Assembly (NCBI RefSeq): GCF_023630705.1
Contig: NZ_JALQEM010000014.1
Location: 1-64,000, forward strand
DNA length: 64,000 bases
Direction: 5' to 3'
Origin: Caballeronia sp. GAFFF1
GTDB lineage: Bacteria > Pseudomonadota > Gammaproteobacteria > Burkholderiales > Burkholderiaceae
Shown here: piece by piece, positions 33,859-42,267 of the stretch
How the letters are laid out: the number at the start of each line of letters is the position of its first letter
Numbering within the stretch: the first letter of the stretch is position 1
Notes under the pieces: generated by a model
What the model was told of the DNA's origin: nothing
The model's database searches: none
What the model saw: the letters and a program-made list of their open reading frames with translations, nothing else
Program-made: the position numbers and the translations under genes

Positions 33859-33871
33859 GGAACCGGTTCCA
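33858..33871. promoter_or_regulatory. PtxS-type operator palindrome at the kguE start
   Basis: TGGAACCGGTTCCA is a perfect 14-bp palindrome with the central CCGG of LacI-family operators. The Pseudomonas PtxS site is TGAAACCGGTTTCA, so only the symmetric third positions differ. It is contiguous with the kguE ATG, so a bound repressor would also cover the translation start or act as a transcription roadblock. No second copy was found in the cluster. Confidence 0.75.
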
Positions 33872-33883
33872 GTGTGGCTTTTG

Positions 33884-33903
33884 AAAAAAGACGCCGAAGC
33901 GCC
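33884..33903 (-). terminator. Terminator of the LysR gene
   Basis: On the minus strand AGGCGC-TTCG-GCGTCT forms a six-pair hairpin (one G-T pair) with a stable UUCG loop and is followed by TTTTTT. It isolates the upstream LysR-type gene from the kgu operon. Confidence 0.7.
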
Positions 33904-33958
33904 TGACTGAGTTCGGATACTGCGCCCTGACGAGGCGCTCACGCCATAGTGGAATTCC

Positions 33959-34849
33959 CTAGCCGATCGCGGCGCGGTCTTCGCATATCTCGAGGAAGCG
34001 CGCGGCGGCCCGCGACGGCGCGGCGGCATGTGGCACCAGAATCGAGAAACGCCGCATGAGCGGCTCGGGCGCGATGTGCAGACGCCGCAGCGCATCGTCC
34101 TCATGACGGATGGACATCGCGGAAACGAAGCCGATGCCCATGCCCGCCCGCACCGCTTCCTTCACGCCCTCCACGCCTGCGATTTCGAGCGCGACGCGCA
34201 TGCCGACTTCGCGCTCCTCGAACGCCCGCTCGACGATCTGCCGCACGCCCGAACCGCGCTCGCGCAATACCAGCGGATGCTCGCCGATGACTTCCAGCGT
34301 CGCGCCGGCACGGCCGTCGGCAAGTGGATGCCCGGCGCGCACGATGGCCACGATCTCGTCGTCGAGCCACGGCGTCACGCCCGCCGTTGGCGGCAATCCG
34401 ATGCCAGCCGGCCCCTCGATGATCGCGACATCGAGCGCGCCGAGGGCCGCGACGATTTCCGCCGTGTTCCCGTCGATGGTCGTGACGATGACCTCCGGGT
34501 AGCGTTTGCGGAACGCCGCGATCAGGTATGGCAGCAGATAACTCGCGGGCGTCGTGCTCGCGCCGATGCGCAAAGTACCGCTCTCCAAGCCGCGCATGGC
34601 GTCGCGCAGCGCATGCGCCTGCCGGAACGCTTCGCGCAAGGGCGTGGCGTATCCCAGCAGCCCCTCGCCCGCAGGCGTGAGTCGGATGCCGCGTCCGTCG
34701 CGCTGGTATAGCGGTTCGCCGAATTCTTCATTCAATAAACGGAGTTGGCCCGACACGGCGGGCTGCGAAAGATGCAGCGCGACCGCCGCCCGGCTGATAT
34801 TGCCGTGCTCGGCTACCGTTGCGAACGTTATCAACTGATCGGGGGTCAT
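33959..34849 (-). CDS. LysR-family regulator (YeiE/CysB-like)
   Basis: The 296-residue protein has the LysR layout. The N-terminal winged helix-turn-helix is MTPDQLITFATVAEHGNISRAAVALHLSQPAVSGQL (residues 1-36). An effector domain starts near residue 90 (GTLRIGASTTPASYLLPYL). Divergence from a YeiH-family exporter repeats the yeiE-yeiH arrangement of enterobacteria, so it likely controls that exporter in response to sulfite or a related anion. This is inference from synteny. It has its own terminator at 33884-33903. Confidence 0.85.
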   Translation of the reverse strand: MTPDQLITFATVAEHGNISRAAVALHLSQPAVSGQLRLLNEEFGEPLYQRDGRGIRLTPAGEGLLGYATPLREAFRQAHALRDAMRGLESGTLRIGASTTPASYLLPYLIAAFRKRYPEVIVTTIDGNTAEIVAALGALDVAIIEGPAGIGLPPTAGVTPWLDDEIVAIVRAGHPLADGRAGATLEVIGEHPLVLRERGSGVRQIVERAFEEREVGMRVALEIAGVEGVKEAVRAGMGIGFVSAMSIRHEDDALRRLHIAPEPLMRRFSILVPHAAAPSRAAARFLEICEDRAAIG

Positions 34850-34897
34850 GGCGGAGAAATATCAGCAAGGCGGATATTTGGCATTCTAAATCACGAT

Positions 34898-34926
34898 TTT
34901 TCATATGCATATATCGGAACTAGGAT
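34898..34926 (+). promoter_or_regulatory. Candidate promoter and ATATGCATAT palindrome for the YeiH-like gene
   Basis: TTTTCA (34898-34903) and TAGGAT (34921-34926) are spaced by 17 bases upstream of the exporter gene. The perfect palindrome ATATGCATAT (34903-34912) sits within the spacer and could be part of a LysR binding site shared with the divergent regulator. Confidence 0.4.
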
Positions 34927-34964
34927 AACGACATCGCTCAAATGCTCATTGAAGGACGCCGCAC

Positions 34965-36029
34965 ATGTCCACCGCTCCCGCCTCCCTTGCCTCTGGTTCC
35001 TCCACACGAGGTCAACTCAACGGCATCCTGTTCGTCGCGTTGTTCGCCGCCGCGGTCACGCGGCTTTCCGCGCTTCCTGCCATCGCCGGGCTCGGCATCA
35101 GCCCGCTGATCGTCGGCATCGTGGCGGGCGCGCTGTACGGCAATGCGCTTAAGGACGGCATGCCGCAGAGCTGGGCCGCCGGCGTCAACTTTTCGGCGCG
35201 CAAGCTCCTGCGCATCGCGGTGGCATTCTTCGGACTTCGCGTGAGTCTTCAGGAGATCGCGCAAGTCGGCTTGCCGGGCTTCGCCGTATCGGCGCTCGTC
35301 GTCGTGAGCACGCTCGCTATCGGTACGTGGGTCGGCATGAAACTCATGAAGCTCGATCGCGATACGGCGCTCCTCACGGCGGCCGGCAGCGCGATCTGCG
35401 GCGCGGCGGCCGTGCTCGCATTCGAATCGACGCTGCAATCGAAGCCGCACAAGAGCGCGATGGCGGTCGGAAGCGTCGTGCTGTTCGGCACGCTCTCGAT
35501 GTTCCTGTACCCGATCGCGATGCACGCAGGATGGCTGCACCTCGATACGCTCGGCGCGGGGCTTTTCTTCGGCGGCACGATCCACGAAGTCGCGCAGGTC
35601 GTCGGCGCGGCAAGCAACGTGAGCCCGGAGGCGACGCACATCGCGACGATTGTGAAGATGACGCGCGTGATGATGCTGGTGCCGGTGCTGCTCGTGGTCG
35701 GCGTATGGATCAACCGGGCACGCGGCGATGCGGCAGCGAGTGTCAACTCTGGAGAAGGCAAGCTCGCGGTGCCGTGGTTCGCGCTCGGATTCCTCGCGCT
35801 CGTCGTCGTCAATTCGCTGCATATCCTGCCGGAAAGCGCCACGAGCACGCTCAACACGCTCGACACCTTGGCTCTCACGATGGCAATGACCGCGCTCGGC
35901 ATGGAAACGCGCATCGCGCAGATTCGTGAAGCCGGCCCCCGGGCGATCGCGACTGGCGCCATTCTCTATGCGTGGCTGATCGGTGGCGGGCTCGCGATAA
36001 CGTACGGCGTGGAACGCCTCTTCGGGTAA
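34965..36029 (+). CDS. YeiH-family putative sulfate/sulfite exporter
   Basis: A 354-residue membrane protein of about ten helices, matching the PF03601/YeiH family. Characteristic blocks are GISPLIVGIVAGALYGN (about residues 44-60), LLRIAVAFFGLRVSLQEI (about 81-98) and GSAICGAAAVLAFEST with FFGGTIHEVAQVVGAAS later. Family members are annotated as putative sulfate exporters, and enterobacterial work links the neighbourhood to sulfite stress. The actual substrate is unproven. A bidirectional terminator follows at 36047-36073. Confidence 0.85.
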   Translation: MSTAPASLASGSSTRGQLNGILFVALFAAAVTRLSALPAIAGLGISPLIVGIVAGALYGNALKDGMPQSWAAGVNFSARKLLRIAVAFFGLRVSLQEIAQVGLPGFAVSALVVVSTLAIGTWVGMKLMKLDRDTALLTAAGSAICGAAAVLAFESTLQSKPHKSAMAVGSVVLFGTLSMFLYPIAMHAGWLHLDTLGAGLFFGGTIHEVAQVVGAASNVSPEATHIATIVKMTRVMMLVPVLLVVGVWINRARGDAAASVNSGEGKLAVPWFALGFLALVVVNSLHILPESATSTLNTLDTLALTMAMTALGMETRIAQIREAGPRAIATGAILYAWLIGGGLAITYGVERLFG

Positions 36030-36046
36030 GGCACGCATGAAATAAA

Positions 36047-36073
36047 AAGGCCGCCTCGATGGGCGGCCTTTTG
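36047..36073. terminator. Bidirectional rho-independent terminator
   Basis: Arms AAGGCCGCC (36047-36055) and GGCGGCCTT (36062-36070) enclose a six-base loop, with an A tract before and T tract after. It separates the convergent exporter and PLP-enzyme genes. Confidence 0.85.
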
Positions 36074-36096
36074 CATTCAATGCCTTTGGTTCGGCA

Positions 36097-37335
36097 TTAT
36101 GCATGCCGGAGCGCCTGCTCGAAATCCGCGATCAGATCGTCGGTCTCTTCGATCCCTGCCGACAGCCGGATCATGCCGTCGGAAATGCCCATCGCCTTGC
36201 GCGTCTGCGCGCCCGCTTCGAAGAAGATCGTCGGCGCGACGGGAATGATGAGCGTGCGCGTATCGCCAAGACCTGTAGCCTTCACGGGCAGTCGCAGTGC
36301 ATTGATCACGTGGATCATCATCTCCGGTTTGCGCAGTTCGAACGAGAGCAGCCACGAGCCGCTTTTGAACAAAGACTTCGCGATGCCATGCTGCGGATGA
36401 CTCTCCAGCCCCGGATAGAAGACCCGCCCGATGGCTTCGTGACCTTCCAGAAAGCGCGCAAGGGCAAGCGCGTTGTCGCTGCACTTCGCGACCCGCAGCG
36501 CGAGCGTTTCGGCGCCGAGCGCGATTTGATGCGCCTGCTCTGACGACAGCGCGGCGCCCATGTCCCGCAGCCCCTTCTTGCGGATTTGCAACAGCCCTTG
36601 TTCCTTCGGACCGGCACGGCGGTAATCGTCGGCGATGTTCGGATACTGGCTCCAGTCGAAGAGTCCCGTGTCTGTGACCGCACCGCCGAGCGCCGCGCCA
36701 TGACCCGCGATGGTCTTCGTCAGCGAATTGACGACGAGGCTCGCGCCGACGTGCTTCGGCTTGAAAAGCGCGGGCGACGTAATGGTGTTATCGACGACAT
36801 AAGCCAGTCCGCGCGCGCGGCAGAGTTCGCCGATACCAGCCAAGTCCGGCACCTGCGTGCCCGGATTGGCGATGGTTTCGACGAAGACCATGCGTGTCTT
36901 CGGCGTGATGGCCTCGGCAACATGTTCGGTCTTGCCGGCATCGACCGTCGTCACCTCGAGACCTAGTGTGCGAAGCGTATTGAAGAGACTGTTCGTGTTG
37001 CCGAACACGTAACGGCTCGCCACGAGATGATCGCCTGTGCGCAACAGCGTCAGGAACACCGCCGTGATCGCGGCCATGCCGGTGCTGAAGCAGATCGAAC
37101 CGACGCCTTCTTCCAGCATCGTGAGCTTGCGTTCGAGCGCCGCGGTCGTCGGCGTGCCCTGGCGCGCGTAGTTATAGCCGCCCTTCTTCGTGCCCTGGAA
37201 CACGCCGATCAGGTCTTCGACGCGCTCGAACCCGTACTGCACCGATGTATGTATGGGCTGGCGCAGGCCGCCATGTTCGACGCCCGCATTGCGGTCGCCG
37301 TGAACGATGCTCGTGGTGAAGCCTTGCTTGTCCAT
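36097..37335 (-). CDS. Cys/Met-metabolism PLP enzyme (cystathionine gamma-synthase family)
   Basis: A 412-residue fold-type I PLP enzyme. Features in order are the N-terminal HGDRNAGVEHGG, the substrate region NYARQGTPTTAALERKL, cofactor contacts SICFSTGMAAI and VETIANPGTQVPDL, the aspartate in VVDNTITSP, and the Schiff-base Lys207 in NSLTKTIAGHG. The C-terminal half has RLSAGIEETDDLIADF. It probably handles O-acetylhomoserine, cystathionine or methionine sulfur chemistry. The exact reaction cannot be told from sequence. Start support is GGAG followed by AAGGG. A palindromic half-repeat lies upstream at 37392-37407. No adjacent methionine gene clarifies the role. Confidence 0.87.
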   Translation of the reverse strand: MDKQGFTTSIVHGDRNAGVEHGGLRQPIHTSVQYGFERVEDLIGVFQGTKKGGYNYARQGTPTTAALERKLTMLEEGVGSICFSTGMAAITAVFLTLLRTGDHLVASRYVFGNTNSLFNTLRTLGLEVTTVDAGKTEHVAEAITPKTRMVFVETIANPGTQVPDLAGIGELCRARGLAYVVDNTITSPALFKPKHVGASLVVNSLTKTIAGHGAALGGAVTDTGLFDWSQYPNIADDYRRAGPKEQGLLQIRKKGLRDMGAALSSEQAHQIALGAETLALRVAKCSDNALALARFLEGHEAIGRVFYPGLESHPQHGIAKSLFKSGSWLLSFELRKPEMMIHVINALRLPVKATGLGDTRTLIIPVAPTIFFEAGAQTRKAMGISDGMIRLSAGIEETDDLIADFEQALRHA

Positions 37336-37556
37336 CCCTTCTCCGCTTGCTTGTCGATGTATCGCTTATGCTGCATACGGCGTTATGTAGACCGCATGCA
37401 AAAGGCCATTCTACACCGCAGCTTTTCAGCCAATCGCCGCTCCGCGCGCGGGTATAGGCGTTGCTTCGATCACGCTTCACGCCGCGCGCATCGTGCTTCG
37501 ATGGCAGCTCAAGGACGCGCCTTGCCGCTTGCGGCCGATAGACGAGGAGTTCACGC

Positions 37557-38294
37557 ATGGCTTACGAACTGTATTACTGGGACGGCTTGCAGGGCCGTGG
37601 CGAATTCGTGCGGCTCGCGCTGGAAGACGCGGGTGCGGAGTACATCGATGTCGCCCGCGCATCGAAGAAGAGCGGTTATGGCATGGACGCCATGATGACG
37701 CTGCTCAACAGCAAGACGGAGCCGCATATTCCGTTTGCGCCGCCCTTCCTGAAAGACGGCGAACTCATCGTGCCGCACGTGGCGAACATCCTGCTCTATC
37801 TCGGCCCGAAACTGAACCTTGCGCCGGAAGACGAAGCGTTGCGCTACGTCGCGCATGGATTGCAGCTGACCATCGCGGATTTCGTCGCCGAGGTACACGA
37901 CACGCATCATCCGCTCGCCACCGATCTGTATTACGAAGATCAGAAAGACGCCGCGAAGATTCGCACGAAGAATTTCATCGAGAAGCGCGTGCCGAAGTTC
38001 ATCGGCTATTTCGAGCGCGTGCTCACGCAGAACCCGCACGGCGACACGCAGATGATCGGCGACACGGTCACCTATGTCGATCTTTCGATGTTCCAGATCG
38101 TCGAGGGATTGCATTATGCATTCCCCCGCGCGATGAAGACGTTCGCTACTCACTACCCGCGCGTGTCGGCGCTGCATGACGCCGTGCTCGAACGGCCGAA
38201 CATCGCGGCGTACGTCGATTCGGAGCGGCGCATTCCGTTCAATGAATCCGGCATCTTCCGGCACTACCCCGAACTCGATCAGGACGCGCAGTGA
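37557..38294 (+). CDS. Glutathione S-transferase family protein
   Basis: A 245-residue protein with a thioredoxin-like N-terminal domain (YELYYWDGLQGRGEFVRLALEDAG, with a tyrosine near the N terminus as possible catalytic residue) and IPFAPPFLKDGELIVPHVANIL. It has an all-helical C-terminal domain including YVDLSMFQIVEGL. Length and layout fit soluble detoxification GSTs. AGGAG precedes the ATG. The aldo-keto reductase gene starts 41 bases later on the same strand, so the two may detoxify reactive carbonyl or electrophilic compounds together. Confidence 0.85.
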   Translation: MAYELYYWDGLQGRGEFVRLALEDAGAEYIDVARASKKSGYGMDAMMTLLNSKTEPHIPFAPPFLKDGELIVPHVANILLYLGPKLNLAPEDEALRYVAHGLQLTIADFVAEVHDTHHPLATDLYYEDQKDAAKIRTKNFIEKRVPKFIGYFERVLTQNPHGDTQMIGDTVTYVDLSMFQIVEGLHYAFPRAMKTFATHYPRVSALHDAVLERPNIAAYVDSERRIPFNESGIFRHYPELDQDAQ

Positions 38295-38334
38295 AGCGCG
38301 TCCTGGCGTGACCCACCTCAACAAAGGAGCCAGC

Positions 38335-39138
38335 ATGGTCGAAACGATTCCTTCCTTCGGTCTCGGCACGTTTCGCGTCGATGCCGACAAAACCACGCAA
38401 GCCGTCAAGAGCGCGCTGCAAATCGGCTATCGCCATATCGACACGGCGCAGTTCTACAACAACGAAGCCGCCGTCGGCCGGGGCGTGCGCGACTCGGGCA
38501 TCGCGCGCGACGACGTCTGGGTGACGACGAAAGTCTGGTGGGATCGCCTCGCGCACGACAAGCTGATCGCGAGCCTGAAGGATAGTCACGCGAAGCTCGA
38601 TATCGGTACCATCGACCTGGCGCTCGTCCATTGGCCGTCGCCCGACGGCGCGGTGCCCATCGCCGAAACCCTCGCCGCGATGCAGGAAGCGCAGCAGCTC
38701 GGCCTGATTCGTCACTACGGCGTCTCGAACTTCACCGCGCCGCTGCTCGAAGAAGCGTTGAACGCGCCCGGCGGACGCGAGATCGTCACGAACCAGATCG
38801 AGGTTAGCCCGTTCCTCGCCAACCGCCCGCTCGTCGAAGCGACGCAGCGGCTCGGCGTGAAAGTCACCGCCTACATGCCGCTTGGCGAAGGCCGCGCCCA
38901 CAACGACACGACCATTAAGGCGATCGCCGCGAAGCACGGCGCGACGCCCGCGCAGGTGACGTTCGCCTGGCTGCTGTCGCGCGACATCGTCGTGCTCTCG
39001 GCATCGACCAATGCGGAGCACCAGCAAGCCAACTGGGACGCGCAAAAGCTCGAACTCGATCCCGACGACATCGCCAAAATCGACAAGCTCGACGAGGGCA
39101 AGCGCAACGCGAATCCGTCGTTCGCGCCGAAATGGTAG
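38335..39138 (+). CDS. dkgB: Aldo/keto reductase, DkgB-like
   Basis: The 267-residue product (start MVETIPSFGLGTF) has the length of E. coli DkgB and similar sequence throughout. The catalytic tetrad region shows Asp and Tyr in HIDTAQFYNNE, the lysine in VTTKVWWD and the histidine in LVHWPSP. The cofactor end reads VVLSASTNAEHQQ. AAAGGAG lies four bases before the ATG. DkgB reduces 2,5-diketogluconate and methylglyoxal with NADPH. Its location within 5 kb of the kgu operon makes a ketogluconate link attractive but unproven. A strong terminator follows. Confidence 0.83.
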   Translation: MVETIPSFGLGTFRVDADKTTQAVKSALQIGYRHIDTAQFYNNEAAVGRGVRDSGIARDDVWVTTKVWWDRLAHDKLIASLKDSHAKLDIGTIDLALVHWPSPDGAVPIAETLAAMQEAQQLGLIRHYGVSNFTAPLLEEALNAPGGREIVTNQIEVSPFLANRPLVEATQRLGVKVTAYMPLGEGRAHNDTTIKAIAAKHGATPAQVTFAWLLSRDIVVLSASTNAEHQQANWDAQKLELDPDDIAKIDKLDEGKRNANPSFAPKW

Positions 39139-39156
39139 CCAGCCCGCGCACGACCG

Positions 39157-39190
39157 AGCCCGGCCCGCGGTCGCGCGCCGGGCTTTTTTT
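39157..39190 (+). terminator. Rho-independent terminator after the aldo/keto reductase
   Basis: Arms AGCCCGGC (39157-39164) and GCCGGGCT (39177-39184) are followed by seven or eight T. It also shows that longer upstream starts for the chloride-channel gene cannot be right. Confidence 0.9.
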
Positions 39191-39287
39191 GCGGGCGCGC
39201 GGGCTGCGGGGCCCGCGCGCAATGCTATTCTTGCGGCGCCTTATTCCTTTTGCTTCTAAGCTATCCACGCTTACAGCTAATCGACCC

Positions 39288-41024
39288 GTGCTCTCCTTCC
39301 TGCTCAAGCTGCGCACGCACGCGCAACGACTCTTCCGGCTGTCCGACTCGCACACGATGCTCATCTGGGCGGTGGTCGTCGGCGTGGCGGGCGCGTTTGC
39401 AACTACCGTGTTTCGCGGAGGCATCGCGCTCTCGCAGCGGCTTCTGGGCAATCACTCCGAGGGACTCGTCGCGCTGGCGACCATGCTGCCGTGGCCCGCG
39501 CGCATCGTGCTGCCGGCCGCCGGCGGACTTGTCGCGGGCTTCTGCCTGATCGCGGCGCGGCGGCATGCGAAGAAGCAGGCGAACGCCGATTACATGGAAG
39601 CCGTCACCATCGGCGACGGCGCGGTGCCGGTCTCGCAGACGGTCTGGCGAAGCCTGTCGTCGCTTTTCACCATTACGAGCGGCGGCTCCATCGGCCGTGA
39701 AGGGTCGATGGTGCAGCTTGCCGCCCTCGTCTCGTCGCTCATCGGCCGATGGGTTCACTTCGATCCGCCGCGCCTGCGTCTGCTCGTCGCGTGCGGCGCG
39801 GCGGCAGGCATCACCTCCGCGTATAACGCGCCGATCGCCGGCGCGTTCTTCGTCACCGAGATCGTGCTCGGCTCCATGGCGATGGAGAGCTTCGGGCCGA
39901 TTGTCGTGTCGTCGGTCGTCGCCAATATCACGATGCGCGAGTTCGCGGGCTACCGGCCGCCTTACGAGATGCCGGTGTTCCCGACCATCGCGGGCGTCGA
40001 AGTGCTGCTTTTCGTGGTGCTCGGCCTGCTGTGCGGCGCGCTGGCGCCGCATTTCCTGCGGCTGCTCGCGGCGTCGAAACGCCGCTTCGCGCTGCTGCCG
40101 CTGCCTTTGCCGGTGCGGCTCGCGCTCGGCGGACTGATCGTCGGCATCATCTCCGTATGGTGGCCGGAAGTCTGGGGCAACGGCTATGAGGTCGTGAACT
40201 CGCTGCTGCATCAACCGTGGACCTGGACGGCGCTGCTCACGGTGCTCGTCTTCAAGACCATCGCGACGGCGGCGACTGCGGGTTCCGGCGCGGTCGGCGG
40301 TATCTTCACGCCGACGCTCTTCGTGGGCGCGGTGCTCGGCTGTCTCTTCGGGCTCGGCGTGCATGGCATCTGGCCGCATTCGACGTCCGCGCCGTTCGCC
40401 TACGCGATGGTCGGCATGGGCGCCTTTCTCGCCGCCGCCACGCACGCGCCGCTGATGGCGATCCTGATGATCTTCGAAATGACGCTCTCGTACCAGGTCG
40501 TGCTGCCGCTGATGCTCTCGTGCGTCGTCGCGTATTTCATTGCGCGCACCTCCGACCAGACCTCGATGTACGAAGTCACGCTGCGCCGCACGCGCGAGGA
40601 AAAGGAGCGGCTGCGCCTCGCCGCGACGCAGATGCGCGAGCTCGTCAAGCCCGCCGATACGGTCGTGCCGCTGACGGCGAACGTGAAGGACATGACGCGC
40701 GTGTTCCTCGAGTATCCGGTCAAGTACCTTTATGTGATCGATGAAGCCGGGCGCTTTCGGGGCGTCGTCGCGCTGAAGGACATCACGTCCGATCTGCTCG
40801 ACGCCCACGATACGGCGACCAAGACCGCCGCCGATTATCTCCAGCCGCAATTCGACGTGCTCACGCCCGACATGTCGCTCGGCGAGGCGCTACAGCACTT
40901 CCTGGCGTTTCAGGGCGAACGGCTTCCGGTGATCGAGCGCAAGTCCGCGCCGCTCCTGCTCGGCGTCGTGTACAAGACCTCGCTTCTGGACGCATACTTC
41001 CGTCTGAACCCGACCACGCGCTGA
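39288..41024 (+). CDS. ClcB-like chloride channel/antiporter with CBS domains
   Basis: The 578-residue product is read from a GTG at 39288 (VLSFLLKLRTHAQRLFRLSD). The open frame runs upstream, but that part spans the preceding terminator and reads as basic nonsense. An ATG at 39222 is an alternative. CLC signatures are GSIGREGSMVQ, AYNAPIAGAFFVTE and the ion-pathway GSGAVGGIFTPTLFVGA. The cytoplasmic C-terminal ~130 residues form a CBS pair (VKYLYVIDEAGRFRGVVALKDITSDLLDA and GERLPVIERKSAPLLLGVVYKTSLLDAY), which usually senses nucleotides. It may be a channel or a proton-coupled exchanger. A possible promoter (TTGCGG, 17 bases, TTCTAA) lies at about 39231-39259. Confidence 0.85.
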   Translation: MLSFLLKLRTHAQRLFRLSDSHTMLIWAVVVGVAGAFATTVFRGGIALSQRLLGNHSEGLVALATMLPWPARIVLPAAGGLVAGFCLIAARRHAKKQANADYMEAVTIGDGAVPVSQTVWRSLSSLFTITSGGSIGREGSMVQLAALVSSLIGRWVHFDPPRLRLLVACGAAAGITSAYNAPIAGAFFVTEIVLGSMAMESFGPIVVSSVVANITMREFAGYRPPYEMPVFPTIAGVEVLLFVVLGLLCGALAPHFLRLLAASKRRFALLPLPLPVRLALGGLIVGIISVWWPEVWGNGYEVVNSLLHQPWTWTALLTVLVFKTIATAATAGSGAVGGIFTPTLFVGAVLGCLFGLGVHGIWPHSTSAPFAYAMVGMGAFLAAATHAPLMAILMIFEMTLSYQVVLPLMLSCVVAYFIARTSDQTSMYEVTLRRTREEKERLRLAATQMRELVKPADTVVPLTANVKDMTRVFLEYPVKYLYVIDEAGRFRGVVALKDITSDLLDAHDTATKTAADYLQPQFDVLTPDMSLGEALQHFLAFQGERLPVIERKSAPLLLGVVYKTSLLDAYFRLNPTTR

Positions 41025-41250
41025 AACTGCGCGGCCGTGCAATTTCGTGACTCGCAGCTTCGGGCGAACGCGCGTCCGAGGCGTGCGTGGCGAGTTCACG
41101 CATCACTCGAAGTTCGGTCGCGCGACGCCCGCTCGTCGCGCCGGTGCGCAACCCGGCGCGACGCTCCAACGCGCGGGACGCCCGCCGAAGAACGATCGGC
41201 ATAGGCTTTGCTTGATGCTTTTGGCTGCTTACGTGAGGAGGGGTTGCCCG

Positions 41251-41511
41251 ATGAAGACCTCAACGTTGTTGTCGATGGCGCTGGTTTCGGTGTCGTGCTA
41301 CGCCGCGCCGCTGCATACCAGTTCGACGGATTCGGCGGTCGCGTCGGCGACATGCGCCGCGCTGCGCGTGAATGCCGGGCCGGTGTCGCCGCCCGCCCCG
41401 GATGTCAGTGCGCAAAATCTCGATCACGCCCGCTGGCGTCATGTGCCACTGCCGAAATCGCGCACGCCGAGTCATGGCATGGCGAGTCAGCCGGTCCAAG
41501 TGCTGACCTGA
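41251..41511 (+). CDS. Small secreted hypothetical protein (86 aa)
   Basis: The start at 41251 follows GAGGAGGGG at a suitable distance. The product has a signal peptide (MKTSTLLSMALVSVSCYAAP) and a short mature chain without strong fold signals (Thr/Ser-rich, then RWRHVPLPKSRTPSHG). A cysteine (SATCAALRV) could pair or bind a ligand. I do not recognise the family. Predicted location is the periplasm. Confidence 0.6.
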   Translation: MKTSTLLSMALVSVSCYAAPLHTSSTDSAVASATCAALRVNAGPVSPPAPDVSAQNLDHARWRHVPLPKSRTPSHGMASQPVQVLT

Positions 41512-41541
41512 ACGCTCCTTATTTTCATAACACCGGATTCG

Positions 41542-41790
41542 ATGATGACCGACAAGCCCGCAGAGAACCACCTTCTGAACGACGAGCCGATCGACGACGA
41601 GATCGCGCAGACGCTGCGCATGGTGCAGTTTCCCGCGAACAAGGCCGCGTTGGTCGAAGCGGCGCGGCAGGCGGGCGCGAGCAACGATGTGATCAACGTG
41701 TTCGATGGCCTGCCGGAGCAGGATTATGCGGATGCGGATTCGGTGGAGCAGTTGCTGGGGAGTAATGGCGGGCCGGGGATCGCGGGTTGA
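41542..41790 (+). CDS. DUF2795-like small protein (82 aa)
   Basis: Soluble 82-residue protein with the pattern of DUF2795: VQFPANKAALVEAARQAGASNDVINVFDGLPEQDYADADSVEQLLG, in which a helix pair is followed by a conserved LP-x-x-x-Y turn. A second ATG directly follows the first. The function of the domain is unknown. It lies 30 bases after the secreted protein gene and may be co-transcribed with it. Confidence 0.7.
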   Translation: MMTDKPAENHLLNDEPIDDEIAQTLRMVQFPANKAALVEAARQAGASNDVINVFDGLPEQDYADADSVEQLLGSNGGPGIAG

Positions 41791-42267
41791 GGGGCGTCGC
41801 ACTAAGTCAATCAACGAAGCATCGGTCCGCTGGCGACTTTGCGAATGCATGCGGCAAGCATTTGTTTTCGCGCGGACGCGGACCGCTGTCCACACAAACC
41901 GTGCATCACCCTGTTGATAACCTGCCGAGAACTGCCTTAAGTCGTTGAGGGCGAAGCGAAACCGACGCGCGCGTCGAAACGCGTCACGCTTGTTCGACTG
42001 GGCGTTGATGCCGGCCGGTTCTTCCTGCGCGCTGCCCGGTTGCTTTCGCGCCGGAGCCGTCTGCGTCGGCATGATCGGCGGCGTCGCGCACATGTGCATC
42101 CAACTCTGCGTTGCCGTGTTGCTCGAGGCTCTTGCGTCGTCTGCGGATAAGCTGCCGTCAACGCGCTCGCCGGCTTTCCCGTGCTCCCATCGAACAGAAA
42201 GGTAAGCGGCGGTGGCGTCGCGGCCGCATCGTGACGCAGCAGACGCGCGCCACGGCATCGCAAGACA
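41791..42267. other. 477-base spacer without a recognisable gene
   Basis: Open frames occur on both strands, but none has a plausible start, composition or family motif. The region falls in GC towards 41800-41940 and rises afterwards. I see no terminator, repeat or promoter that I can support. A short non-coding RNA would need transcript evidence. Confidence 0.4.

Noticed and set aside
39132-39287. An extended N terminus for the chloride channel gene.
   Set aside because: It would translate through the preceding terminator and adds only basic, unstructured residues.
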